A program made the translations under genes and the position numbers. This document shows positions 24,200 through 32,886 of a DNA stretch of 64,000 nt, piece by piece. Source of the DNA: Amycolatopsis rubida (GTDB taxonomy: Bacteria > Actinomycetota > Actinomycetes > Mycobacteriales > Pseudonocardiaceae); NCBI RefSeq assembly GCF_900115345.1, contig NZ_FOWC01000012.1, forward strand, positions 124,001 through 188,000, written 5' to 3'. Each line of letters opens with the position of its first letter. Positions within the stretch are counted from its first letter, which is position 1. The notes beneath the pieces are model-generated. The model saw only the letters and a program-made list of their open reading frames with translations. It searched no databases and was not told the DNA's origin.

Positions 24200-25602
24200 C
24201 CCGTTCCCGCAGGCTGCCCGGCCGCGGCGGGATCCAGCGCGGGACCGGTCGGCATCAGCGCGAGAAGCCCGCCCGCGACCGGATGCCCGGACCCCGAACC
24301 GTAGCCCAGCGACGCGAGCGCCGTCCCGTTCGCCACCGGATATTTTCGTCCTGTGTCCGTGACGAGATAAATCGTGCCGGACCCGGGATCGGTCGCGACC
24401 GCGCCGCGCGAGGGCGGAACGTAGACGACGTCCGCGACCCGGGCGTCGGTCCGGCTCTGCACCGGCAGCGCGCGGGCGCCGGGCGGGACCGGCAAGTCCG
24501 CCGAGACCGTCACGCGGCCGTTCTGCGCGCACAGGGTCACCGCGCTGCCGGTGATCGGCGCTTTCCCGGGGATCCGGTCCGGGTACGCCGCCGGATCCGC
24601 GCCGCCGGAGCGGGATTCGCTCACCTTCTTCACCGAAGCGACGTCCGCGGCGCGCACCCGCGCCGGTTCCGGACGGCCCGGATACGCCGGTTCGTTCGCC
24701 GGGGTCGTGACGAGCAGCGCGGCCTCGGTCTGGCCGACGGGTGCGAGACCGTCCGGGCGGACGAGGTAGTAGGTCGAGGCGTCGGCGGGCCCGGCCATCG
24801 GGTCGACGACCGACAGCACCTGGCCGACGCGCGTCTCCTGCGTGCCGACGCGCGGACCGCGGTTTCCCGCGCCGTCGACGGGGATCTCGCCGAGATCGCG
24901 GCCGGCGGGCACGGTGTCGATCCAGCGCGCGGACACGGCGATCGTCGGATAGCTGTCGAATTGCAGGGCCGCCGCGGCTTCGTCGCTCAGCCGGTACCGG
25001 TGGCCGCCCGCGAGCAGGAACCGGCCGCCCTGCGGGACGCGGACGATCACGCCCGAATCGCGCGGCAGCTCGACCCCGGACGCGGCCGGTTCCAGCAGCA
25101 CGGCGACAAGCGGTTCCGCCGAAGCGGGCGCGTCCTGGGTGGTGCGGCTGCAACTGGCCCACGGGGTGGCGATCAGCGTGCTGGGCAAGGAATCCGGCGC
25201 GCCGACGATGCCGATCTGGGTACCGCGCGGGGCCGTGCCGAGCTTCTCGGCGGGCACGGTGACGGTCTCATGGCCGTTGCCGCCGGCCAGCAGCCGGGCG
25301 GACGCGTAGTTGAGGACCGGGTGCACCGCGCCGTCCGCGCCGAGCACGAAACGCGCCCCGCTGTCCTCTTCGACGATCACCTTGCCGCCGGCCAGCCAGT
25401 CCTTCCCGCCGGACGGGCTGACCAGGCCGATCACCCCGAACACCGCGGTCACGAGCAGGGCCGCGCCGACGCCGAGCAGCGTGCCGAGCACGAGACGGCG
25501 GCTGGGCGAGACCGGATGGTTGGCGTCCGCCGCGACGAGCGCGGACACGAGACGGCGGCGCAGGAACTGATACGCCTGGATCTGGTCCCGCTGCGTCCAC
25601 AC
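24196..25602 (-). CDS. eccB: Type VII secretion core protein EccB
   Basis: EccB is a core subunit of the ESX membrane complex with one N-terminal membrane helix and a large periplasmic domain. The 468-residue protein begins with WTQRDQIQAYQFLRRRLVSA, the EccB N-terminal signature, then the membrane helix at about residues 38-62. The repeated periplasmic domain shows SRRLVLG, VVDPMAGPADASTYYLVRPD and a C-terminal TIYLVTDTGRKYPVAN. GTG 25602 is the start. It is divergent from eccE across a 152-bp gap. EccC and EccD are more than 11 kb away, so the ESX genes are split. Confidence 0.93.
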   Translation of the reverse strand: MWTQRDQIQAYQFLRRRLVSALVAADANHPVSPSRRLVLGTLLGVGAALLVTAVFGVIGLVSPSGGKDWLAGGKVIVEEDSGARFVLGADGAVHPVLNYASARLLAGGNGHETVTVPAEKLGTAPRGTQIGIVGAPDSLPSTLIATPWASCSRTTQDAPASAEPLVAVLLEPAASGVELPRDSGVIVRVPQGGRFLLAGGHRYRLSDEAAAALQFDSYPTIAVSARWIDTVPAGRDLGEIPVDGAGNRGPRVGTQETRVGQVLSVVDPMAGPADASTYYLVRPDGLAPVGQTEAALLVTTPANEPAYPGRPEPARVRAADVASVKKVSESRSGGADPAAYPDRIPGKAPITGSAVTLCAQNGRVTVSADLPVPPGARALPVQSRTDARVADVVYVPPSRGAVATDPGSGTIYLVTDTGRKYPVANGTALASLGYGSGSGHPVAGGLLALMPTGPALDPAAAGQPAGTG

Positions 25603-25754
25603 GCTGTCCCGGCCCCCTGGAGATCACATCCGCTTCCCGCGCAGGCTAGAGCGCTCCCCGGACGCGCACGAGGGTAATTTTTACGCCCACGCGCCCGCGC
25701 GGGGACGCTAGCGTTCGCGGGGCCGGGTCGCTGCCCGGGGAAGAGGGGAATGCG

Positions 25755-26837
25755 TTGTCCGTGTCCGCGCCGCCTGCCCCGGCTCATGCCCGCACCCCCG
25801 GGACCGCCGGGATTCCGGGCACCGCGCCGTGGCCGTGGCTGCTGCCGATCCGCCCGGTGCAGGCGGCCGGGTGGGAGATCGCCGCGCTGGCGCTGCTGCT
25901 CGCGTTGACCGTGCCCGGCCTGGCCCAGCCGATGCGGATCACCGTCGCCGCGCTGGCCGGACTGCTGGTGGTGACGACGTCGGTGCGAGTCGCCGGACGG
26001 CATTTCGCCTGCTGGGCGTGGACGTGGCTCGCGCATCGCCTGCGTCGCCACGACAGCCGCCGCGACAGCCCGGACGCCTTGCTGCGCATCGCCGGTCCGG
26101 TGAAGGTGCGTCAGCACGTCGACCGCGCGGGCAACCGATTCGGCGTCGCCGAGGTCGAGGGCGGCTGGAGCGCGATCGTCCGCCTCACGCCTGGCGCCGG
26201 GGAGCCTTCGACGGACGAACTGCTGGCCGTCCTCCGCACAACATTCCAGAACACGGACATCCCGCTGGCCGCCGTGCAGCTGCTGACGTGGGCGGTGCCA
26301 AGGGATTCGCAGGTGTACCGGGTGCGCTGGCTCGCGGTGCGGTACCGGCCGGAGGACGCGCCGATCGCCGCCCTCGCCCGCGGCGGCGGCGAGCTGGGGG
26401 CGCTGCGGAGCACGGCGAGTGCGGCGTTGAGCTTGATGGTGGCGCTCGCGGAGGCGGGCTACCCGTCGACCGTGCTGGAGGCTGGCGAGCTGACCAACGA
26501 ACTTCGGGTGGCGCTGGGCGTTTCGACCGGAAACCCGGAGTCCGACGGGGATTTCTGGCGCGCGTGGAAGTGGGGCGGGCTCACGCAGGCGTGTTACTCG
26601 CCACGGTCTTCACGGGGTCTCGCCCGGACGGTGGCGGTGGCGGTGCCGGAGGCGGCGTTCACCGCCACGTCGGCGACTTTGCGGCGGACGCCGGGCGGGC
26701 GGGAGAAGCTGGAGCTGACCGTCCGGGTGGGCACGAGGGCCGAGGAAGCGCCGGTGCCGCAAGGGATTTCGGTGGTTCCGCTGCATGGCGGGCATGCGGC
26801 GGCGGTGCGGCGGACGTTGCCGCTCGCCCTCACCTGA
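25755..26837 (+). CDS. eccE: Type VII secretion core protein EccE
   Basis: EccE is a peripheral subunit of the ESX membrane complex. The 360-residue protein has a Pro/Ala-rich start, two adjacent membrane helices (about residues 37-53 and 56-72), a basic linker (HRLRRHDSRRDSPDAL) and a cytosolic or periplasmic domain with GGWSAIVRLTPGAGEPSTDE and DSQVYRVRWLAVRYRPEDAP. Family placement rests on topology, length and pairing with eccB. TTG 25755 or GTG 25761 can be the start. The gene end forms part of a hairpin shared with the convergent sugar operon. Confidence 0.82.
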   Translation: MSVSAPPAPAHARTPGTAGIPGTAPWPWLLPIRPVQAAGWEIAALALLLALTVPGLAQPMRITVAALAGLLVVTTSVRVAGRHFACWAWTWLAHRLRRHDSRRDSPDALLRIAGPVKVRQHVDRAGNRFGVAEVEGGWSAIVRLTPGAGEPSTDELLAVLRTTFQNTDIPLAAVQLLTWAVPRDSQVYRVRWLAVRYRPEDAPIAALARGGGELGALRSTASAALSLMVALAEAGYPSTVLEAGELTNELRVALGVSTGNPESDGDFWRAWKWGGLTQACYSPRSSRGLARTVAVAVPEAAFTATSATLRRTPGGREKLELTVRVGTRAEEAPVPQGISVVPLHGGHAAAVRRTLPLALT

Positions 26838-26859
26838 GCTCCGAGCGGGGCGAGCGGCA
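26818..26859. terminator. Bidirectional terminator-like hairpin
   Basis: Perfect 12-bp arms TGCCGCTCGCCC and GGGCGAGCGGCA around an 18-nt loop between converging eccE and the sugar operon. There is no U-tract, as is common in high-GC actinobacteria. The left arm lies inside the last codons of eccE. Confidence 0.6.
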
Positions 26860-26865
26860 CCGCCG

Positions 26866-27795
26866 TCAGACGGCCGGGAAGTTGCTCTCGACCCACTTCC
26901 AGCTGGCCCGTGCGCTGGCCAGCGGTTCCATCGACGGACGGTCGACCTCCACGACGATCCAGCCGCCGAACGCGTCCGGCAGTTCGCCGAGGTACTCGAG
27001 CAGCGGCACGCCGCCGCGTCCCGGTTCGAGGAACAGATCGTCGGTCGAACGGGTGTAGGGCCCGGGTTCGGCCCGCAGCCGGCGGACGCGGTCGACGTCG
27101 AGGTCCTTGAGGTGCAGGGCGGCGATCCGGTCGCGGTGCTCGCGCAGCATTCCGCGGACGTCCGCGCCCGCCCAGAAGAGGTGCCCGAGGTCGAATCCCG
27201 CCCCGAGCACGGACTCGGGAATCGCGGCGAGCACGTGCTCGATCTCCTCCCGCGTCTCGACCCAGGAGCCGACGTGGTTGTGGAACGCGGGCCGGATCCC
27301 TTCCGCGGTCAGGATTTCCGCCGCCCGGCCGAGGAGGTCGGTGTAGCGCTCCAGCCGCGCCCGGTCGAAGGCGTGGCCCACGCCCGCCGCCTCGTCGAAG
27401 CGGGGCATGCCGCCGCCGGTGACCATCTCGGCGGAAAGGAAGAGCGTGTCGAGGCCGAGCGCGTGGGTTTCGTCGGCGCGCCGGCGCACGCCGTCGAACC
27501 AGCGGAACTCCGCGGCCGAACCCGGTTCGAGCGTCACGCCGTGCGATTCGGGCAGCGGGACCTGCAGATAGCCGGGGGCCGCCCGCAGGCCGTTCTCGGC
27601 GAGAAGCTCGCGATAGGCCCGGATGGTCTGGGTGGGGAGGACTTCCATCATGACCGCGGCGAACCCGGATTCGGCGGCCTCGGCAAGCACCCGCGGCTGC
27701 TTGCCGAGGAAAGCCGGGTCGTCGTACTCCCAGCCCTTGGCCAGGTCGGTCCACTGCAGGGTGTTGATGGCGAACTGGGAACGGTCGAGCGTCAT
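26866..27795 (-). CDS. Sugar phosphate isomerase/epimerase (TIM barrel) 1
   Basis: A 309-residue xylose-isomerase-like TIM barrel. Metal-binding segments are in the expected order: RPAFHNHVGSWVETREE, GAGFDLGHLFWAGADV, IAALHLKDLDVD and GGWIVVEVDRPS, giving the Glu/Asp/His/Glu set. It is the last gene of the operon with a GMC oxidoreductase, a second barrel and a Gfo/Idh/MocA dehydrogenase. In glycoside pathways that oxidise C3 first, proteins of this fold isomerise or cleave 3-keto sugars; that role is inferred here. It starts 14 bp after the GMC stop. Confidence 0.83.
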   Translation of the reverse strand: MTLDRSQFAINTLQWTDLAKGWEYDDPAFLGKQPRVLAEAAESGFAAVMMEVLPTQTIRAYRELLAENGLRAAPGYLQVPLPESHGVTLEPGSAAEFRWFDGVRRRADETHALGLDTLFLSAEMVTGGGMPRFDEAAGVGHAFDRARLERYTDLLGRAAEILTAEGIRPAFHNHVGSWVETREEIEHVLAAIPESVLGAGFDLGHLFWAGADVRGMLREHRDRIAALHLKDLDVDRVRRLRAEPGPYTRSTDDLFLEPGRGGVPLLEYLGELPDAFGGWIVVEVDRPSMEPLASARASWKWVESNFPAV

Positions 27796-27809
27796 GGAAA
27801 CTCCCGTCT

Positions 27810-29309
27810 TCAGCCGAGCGCGGCCGTCACGGCGCGGGCCGCGCGCACGGCGGTGGTCATGCCGGTCAAGGTCGAGTTGCAGACCAGGGCGGTGGGCACG
27901 ACGCCGTTGCCTGCCACGAAAAGGTTGTCGAAGCCCCACACCCGGCAGTCCGGGTCGCAGACGCTGGACCCGTCGTCGGCGGGCCCCATCCGGACCGTTC
28001 CGGTGAAGTGCAGCGAGCATCCCGGGTCCAGCAGCGCCGATTCGGTCGCCGGGTCGAACGAGCCGAGCGCGTCGCCGAGCGCCTGCTGCGTGCGCCGGGC
28101 CTGCTCGATGAGCTCGCGGTCGCGGCCGGACCAGCCGAACCGGACGGAGATGCGCGGCATGCCCATCGCGTCGGTCTCCTCGGCGGAGAACTCCAGCCGG
28201 TTGTCCGCCTTGATCTCGGTCGGGATGTAGAGGCTCGTCCCGACCTGGCAGGCCAGCCGCGTGCCGTCCTCGGCGGTGAACGCCTGGACGCCGATCTGGG
28301 CCTGGAACGGTTGCGCGGCCCCGCTGTGCGGCTGCCAGTAGTGCCCGATCATGATCTCGCCGTCGGCTTGCGCGGGCAGCGCGGACAGGTCGAACCCGAG
28401 CCGCCGCGGATCGGCGAGCACGCGTCCGGTGAGGAAGGCGTGTTCGTTGAGGTAGCGGCCCAGCGCGGGCGGCCGGATCCCGGAGGCGAACAGCAGCTGG
28501 GGGCTGCGCATGGTGTCGGCGCAGACCACAGTGGCAGCTGCCCGGATCTCTCGCGTGGCACCGGTCCGCACGTCCTGCACGACGGCGCCGCGCACCTTGC
28601 CACCCTCGTGGATCAGCCGGATCGCGCGCGTCTCGGTCAGGAGGGTGAAGCACGGATCCGTCGCGGCGTCGGCGATCGGCGGGAAGATCACGTTGGGCCC
28701 GGTGCGGCGAAGCACCCCCGCGGCGTCTCGCTGAGCCGCCATCGGCATCGGCTGGACGCTGCGGCCGGGGGCGTCGACGTCGGCGAAGAGCTTCTCGATC
28801 GTCGCGGTCACCACGCTCCCGGCCTCGGTGTCCGGGAAGGGATTCCGGTTGACCCGCAGCAGTTCGGCTGCCCGGTCGAGGTCGCTCCGCCATTCTTCGG
28901 AGTCCGCGAAGGACGGTATCTCCTCGCCCCACGGAGCGGGGGTGGCGGCCGTCCAATGAACGCCCATTCCGCCCGCGTTCCAGGCGATCGACGCGGCGGG
29001 CATCTCCGCGGCGTCCTCGCCGAGCGACGTGAGGTGGTACATGCCGGGCTCGACATCGGCGAGGGAGCCGCCGACGTCCGCGGTCGGCCCGACGCCGGTG
29101 TAGAACCCCTGGATGCCGGAGGCGACGCGCTGGTTGTAGCGCTCCCAGATCTCAGCGTCAGCGACGTCGTGCAGGTGCTGGCCCGGGGTCGGGCCGATCA
29201 CCGGACCGCCGTCGGCGATCACGATGCGGACGGCCGGGCCGGCGTCGCGCAGTTCGCGGGCGACGGCGGCGCCCATGAGCCCGCCGCCGACGATGAGCAC
29301 GTCGTTCAC
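27810..29309 (-). CDS. GMC-type FAD oxidoreductase, pyranose/C-glycoside 3-oxidase-like
   Basis: A 499-residue flavoprotein from GTG 29309. The FAD-binding motif is DVLIVGGGLMGAAVARELRD at the N-terminus. The C-terminal GMC part has the catalytic His in SLHFTGTVRMG, a DPDCRVWGFDNLFVAGNG cap and the Asn in VCNSTLTGMTTAV. The layout resembles pyranose 2-oxidases and the related glycoside/C-glycoside 3-oxidases, which oxidise a sugar ring OH to a ketone. The start overlaps the stop of the second barrel gene (GTGA). The acceptor (oxygen or a carrier) cannot be read. Confidence 0.82.
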   Translation of the reverse strand: MNDVLIVGGGLMGAAVARELRDAGPAVRIVIADGGPVIGPTPGQHLHDVADAEIWERYNQRVASGIQGFYTGVGPTADVGGSLADVEPGMYHLTSLGEDAAEMPAASIAWNAGGMGVHWTAATPAPWGEEIPSFADSEEWRSDLDRAAELLRVNRNPFPDTEAGSVVTATIEKLFADVDAPGRSVQPMPMAAQRDAAGVLRRTGPNVIFPPIADAATDPCFTLLTETRAIRLIHEGGKVRGAVVQDVRTGATREIRAAATVVCADTMRSPQLLFASGIRPPALGRYLNEHAFLTGRVLADPRRLGFDLSALPAQADGEIMIGHYWQPHSGAAQPFQAQIGVQAFTAEDGTRLACQVGTSLYIPTEIKADNRLEFSAEETDAMGMPRISVRFGWSGRDRELIEQARRTQQALGDALGSFDPATESALLDPGCSLHFTGTVRMGPADDGSSVCDPDCRVWGFDNLFVAGNGVVPTALVCNSTLTGMTTAVRAARAVTAALG

Positions 29310-30238
29310 GCTTCCTCCGGGGTTTCGATCACGTGCGGCCGCAGCGTCCGGTGCGCGATTTCGAGCCCGCGCGTGACCCGCCCGGGAGTGCCGCCCCAGA
29401 CCGGATCCTCGTGCTCGACCGAGAGCGTGCCGTCGAACCCGTGCTCGTGCAGCCGGTCGACGACCTTCGCCCAGTCGACCTGGCCGAGGCCGGGGATCCG
29501 GTAGCGCCACCAGCCGGTCTCCCACGGGTCGTTCTTGGCGGTCTTGCCGAAGAAGCCGTAGCGCTGCCGGGCGCGGGGATCCAGTTCGACGTCCTTGGCC
29601 TGGGCGTGCAGGATGCGGCCGGCGTACGGGGCGATGGTCTCCACCGGGTCGATGCCGATCCAGGTGAGGTGCGAGGGATCCCAGTTCAGGTACAGGCCCA
29701 GCCCGAACATCCACTCCCACAGCTCGGGCGAGTAGGCGAGATTGCCCGGATAGCCGTCCGGATGCCAGCCCTCCATCACGCAGTTCTCGACGATCAGCCG
29801 GACCCCGCGCTCCCCCGCGTACTCGACCAGCGCCGGGAAGACAGTCTCGGCCTCGGCCTGGTTCTCCCGGACCGACCGGCCCGGGTCCCGTCCGACGAAG
29901 GTGCCGACCAGCCCGGTACCGAGCGCCTGCGCGGCGTCGATCGACGCTCGCAGATGAGCGTGGATTTCCGCGCGCCGCAATGGATCCGGATGCAGGTTGT
30001 TCTCGTAGTAGGCCAGTGCGGAAATGCTGAGGCGGTGGCGCGCCATCAGCTCCTGGGTCCGCTCCGCCTGTTCCGGCCCGAAATCGGCCACCGGCAGGTG
30101 GGAGGCTTCGAAATCGCGGCCGCCGGTCGAGGGCCAGCAGGCCACTTCGAGTGCTTCGTACCCCGCGCCCGCGGCCCACTTCGCGATCCGGTCGAGGTCC
30201 CATCCGGGGAGGCACGCGGTCAGCATTCCGAGTTTCAT
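29306..30238 (-). CDS. Sugar phosphate isomerase/epimerase (TIM barrel) 2
   Basis: A 310-residue TIM barrel, only distantly similar to the one at 26866. It begins MKLGMLTACLPGWDLDRIAK. Candidate metal ligands are Glu in LIVENCVMEGWHPDG, Asp/His in LNWDPSHLTWIGID, His in ILHAQAKDVELD and Glu in LSVEHEDPVWGG. Such proteins catalyse isomerisation, epimerisation or 3-keto-glycoside elimination. ATG 30238 overlaps the stop of the Gfo/Idh/MocA gene and its stop overlaps the GMC start, so all three are coupled. A GTG at 30256 would add six residues. Confidence 0.84.
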   Translation of the reverse strand: MKLGMLTACLPGWDLDRIAKWAAGAGYEALEVACWPSTGGRDFEASHLPVADFGPEQAERTQELMARHRLSISALAYYENNLHPDPLRRAEIHAHLRASIDAAQALGTGLVGTFVGRDPGRSVRENQAEAETVFPALVEYAGERGVRLIVENCVMEGWHPDGYPGNLAYSPELWEWMFGLGLYLNWDPSHLTWIGIDPVETIAPYAGRILHAQAKDVELDPRARQRYGFFGKTAKNDPWETGWWRYRIPGLGQVDWAKVVDRLHEHGFDGTLSVEHEDPVWGGTPGRVTRGLEIAHRTLRPHVIETPEEA

Positions 30239-31383
30239 CGTTCCACCTTCGTCCACGATCCCTCACGGGCCGAGCGCAGCACCGCGTCGACCAGCCGCGC
30301 CGAACGCAACCCGTCCGCGAAGCCCGGCAGTCCTTCCGGCGCGTCTCCGTCGATGGCCGCGTAGGTGTCGGCGACGAACGCTTCGAAGCACTGGGCGTAG
30401 CCCTGCGCGTGCCCGGCGGGCAACTGCGACAGCCTGCGTTGTTCCGCAGAGCCGGTTCCGTTGTCCCGCACCACGATCCGGGATTCGTCCGCGCCGCCCA
30501 GCCAGATCGACTCGGGCGTCTCCTGGTCGAAGACCGCGCTGCCGAGGGAGCCGTCGAGTTCGAACCACAGCCGGTTCTTCCGTCCTGCGGCGACCTGGGA
30601 GATCGTCGTCGAGGCCAGCACTCCCGATTCGGTGCGCAGCAGCAGCGTCGCGGAGTCCTCGGTCCGCACCGGGACCCGGGCTCCCGAACCGGAACCGGTG
30701 AAGCTGGCCCCGCCCGCGCCCGGCCGGTCGTGCACGGCGACCGAGGTCGCGGCGGTCAGTTCGGCGAACGGGTCGCCGGTGATCCACTCGACGAGGTCGC
30801 ACCAGTGCGACCCGATGTCGGCGAACGCCCGGGACGGCCCGCCGGAGTCCGCGAAGACCCGCCAGCCCGACGCGTCGGGCGAGAGCATCCAGTCCTGCAG
30901 ATAGCTCCCGTGCACCAGCAGCAGCCGGTCGCCGAGTTCGCCCGCCCGCACCCGGGCCCGCAGTTCGCGGACGATCGGGTGGTAGCGGTAGACGAACGGC
31001 ACGGTGGCCACCAGCCCGCTTCGCTCGGCGAGACCGGCCATCCGCTGCGCCTGGCCGGCTGAAACGCCGAGGGGCTTCTCGCAGATCACGTGTTTTCCGG
31101 CCCGCAGCGCGGCTTCGGCGTACTCGGCGTGGGTGGCGTTCGGAGTGCAGACGTGCACGACGTCGACCCGGTCGTCGTCGAGCACCTCGGCGAGGTCCCG
31201 GTATCCGGCGCGCACCTGCCATCGGCTCGCGACCTCGCGGGACCGCGCCGGGGTCGAGGCCAGTACCCCCGTCACCTCCGCACCCGCCAGCAGCGCGGCC
31301 CGGCGGTGCACGGCGGCGATCATCCCCGCGCCGAGCACGGCGACGCCTCGCCGAGGCTTTCCCTGGGGGTCCTGCTCCGCCAT
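30235..31383 (-). CDS. Gfo/Idh/MocA-family sugar oxidoreductase
   Basis: A 382-residue NAD(P)-dependent dehydrogenase of the glucose-fructose oxidoreductase/inositol dehydrogenase family. The Rossmann motif is VAVLGAGMIAAVHRRAAL, followed by VHVCTPNATHAEYAEAAL and the cofactor/catalytic motif HVICEKPLGVS with the EKP lysine. The C-terminal substrate domain includes DIGSHWCDLVEWITGDPF. It is the first gene of a four-gene operon and faces the ROK repressor. It could reduce or oxidise a 3-keto sugar intermediate. Confidence 0.9.
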   Translation of the reverse strand: MAEQDPQGKPRRGVAVLGAGMIAAVHRRAALLAGAEVTGVLASTPARSREVASRWQVRAGYRDLAEVLDDDRVDVVHVCTPNATHAEYAEAALRAGKHVICEKPLGVSAGQAQRMAGLAERSGLVATVPFVYRYHPIVRELRARVRAGELGDRLLLVHGSYLQDWMLSPDASGWRVFADSGGPSRAFADIGSHWCDLVEWITGDPFAELTAATSVAVHDRPGAGGASFTGSGSGARVPVRTEDSATLLLRTESGVLASTTISQVAAGRKNRLWFELDGSLGSAVFDQETPESIWLGGADESRIVVRDNGTGSAEQRRLSQLPAGHAQGYAQCFEAFVADTYAAIDGDAPEGLPGFADGLRSARLVDAVLRSAREGSWTKVER

Positions 31384-31474
31384 TGCTGTCCTTTCACCTG
31401 CGAAAACGTGGCTGGGGGTCTCACGCCCTGCTCCGTCGTAGCCCCACGCTAAGTCGCGGGTTTATGTCGGATCA

Positions 31475-31506
31475 AGTCAAAAATAAGTGCACTTTCAGTC
31501 AAAAAT
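31475..31506. promoter_or_regulatory. Candidate operator of the ROK repressor
   Basis: Direct repeats AGTCAAAAAT at 31475-31484 and 31497-31506 flank a perfect palindrome AAGTGCACTT (31485-31494). The patch is strongly AT-rich compared with the flanking DNA and lies in the 152-bp gap between the sugar operon and the ROK gene. Reverse-strand TTGACT motifs within it could be -35 boxes for the operon. Confidence 0.55.
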
Positions 31507-31535
31507 GCGGCCATTAATGGTCTACCATCCGGATC

Positions 31536-32762
31536 ATGACCGATTGGGCTCCCGTCCGGCTCTCCTCCCCGCCCGCCCCGGAGGACGACGCCGCCGACCG
31601 GGCGCACAGCCAGATCCTCCGGCTCGTCGCGTCCGGTTCGGCGGACACGCGCGCGGCGCTCGTCCGCTCCACCGGTATGTCCAGGTCCACGCTGAACGGG
31701 CACCTGGACTCGCTGCTGCGCTCCCGTGTCCTCGCCGAATCGGGCACCGCGGCGCATGCCGGCCGCGGCCGCCCGGCGCACCGGCTCCGGCTCGCCGCGC
31801 GGGCGGGAGTGGTGCTGGCGGCGGACCTCGGCGCGCACAGCACCCGGGTCGCCGTCGCCGACACGGCGCAGACGATCCTCGCCGAGCAGCAGTTCCCGCT
31901 AGCGCTGGAGCAGGGCCCCGAAGCCGCGCTCGACGCGTTGACCGACCGGCTGCGCGAGCTGCTCCGCGAAGCCGAGGTCGAGCCCGGCGAGGTCACGGCG
32001 CTCGCCATGGGTCTGCCCGGCCCGGTCGACGCGCGGACCGGTTCCCCGGTGCGGCCGCCGATCATGCCCGGCTGGGACCGGTTCCCGGTCGGGCAGGTGA
32101 TGGGCGAACGGCTTTCCTGCGCCGTGCTCGTCGACAACGACGTGAACCTGATGGCGCTCGGCGAGGCGCGAGCCCGGCCCGCCGAGGCGAATCCGTTGCT
32201 GTTCCTCAAGATCGGCACCGGGATCGGCGGCGGCCTCGTGCTCGCGGACGGGCGCATCCACCGCGGGTCCGACGGCGCGGCCGGGGACATCGGGCACGTC
32301 CGCGTCCCCGGCGACGACCACACCGTCTGCCAATGCGGCAACGTCGGCTGTGTCGAAGCCGTGGCCTCCGCCGGAGCGGTGCTCCGCCTCGTCCAGGCCG
32401 AACTGCCCGCACTGGAGTCCATTGAGGACCTCGCCCGCGCACTCCGCGACGGGGAACCGACGGTGGTGCGGCACATCCGCACCGCGGCCGGAACGATCGG
32501 CGAAGTCGTCGCGATGCTGGTGCACTTCTACAACCCCCGCACGATCGCCCTCGGCGGCCTGATCACCGCGGCGGGCGACGACGTCCTCGCCGGGATCCGC
32601 AGCGTCGTCTACCGGCGCGCGCTGCCGCTGGCCACCCGGAACCTGGTGCTGACGCACAGCGAACTCGGCAGGCACGCTGGCGTCGCGGGCGGGATCGTGT
32701 CGGCGGTGGAACACACGCTTTCGCCGTCCGGGATCCGGTCGCTGAAGGGAATCCGGGCTTGA
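31536..32762 (+). CDS. ROK-family transcriptional repressor
   Basis: A 408-residue ROK regulator. The N-terminal winged helix (about residues 25-75) includes LVRSTGMSRSTLNGHLDSLL. The ROK sugar-kinase-like domain follows, with VLAADLGAHSTRVAVADTAQ and FLKIGTGIGGGLVLADGRIH. The zinc site is complete in CQCGNVGCVEAVAS together with the His of DIGHVRVPG. ROK repressors release DNA on binding a sugar or sugar phosphate. It is divergent from the GMC/isomerase operon and upstream of an MFS gene in the same direction, so it very likely controls both. Confidence 0.93.
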   Translation: MTDWAPVRLSSPPAPEDDAADRAHSQILRLVASGSADTRAALVRSTGMSRSTLNGHLDSLLRSRVLAESGTAAHAGRGRPAHRLRLAARAGVVLAADLGAHSTRVAVADTAQTILAEQQFPLALEQGPEAALDALTDRLRELLREAEVEPGEVTALAMGLPGPVDARTGSPVRPPIMPGWDRFPVGQVMGERLSCAVLVDNDVNLMALGEARARPAEANPLLFLKIGTGIGGGLVLADGRIHRGSDGAAGDIGHVRVPGDDHTVCQCGNVGCVEAVASAGAVLRLVQAELPALESIEDLARALRDGEPTVVRHIRTAAGTIGEVVAMLVHFYNPRTIALGGLITAAGDDVLAGIRSVVYRRALPLATRNLVLTHSELGRHAGVAGGIVSAVEHTLSPSGIRSLKGIRA

Positions 32763-32886
32763 CAGCGCGCTTCGCCGAAGCGAACATCCTTGCTGTCTCA
32801 CGCCCGAGAACGTCGGAACCGCCACCGCGGGTGGCGTCTGCGTCGCCCCGGCGACCCGCGGAACCGATCCCCTCTCGGAGAAAGCC

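Noticed and set aside
26866..31383. Complete C-glycoside deglycosidase with beta subunit
   Set aside because: No gene of about 130-140 residues matching the beta subunit lies in or near the operon.
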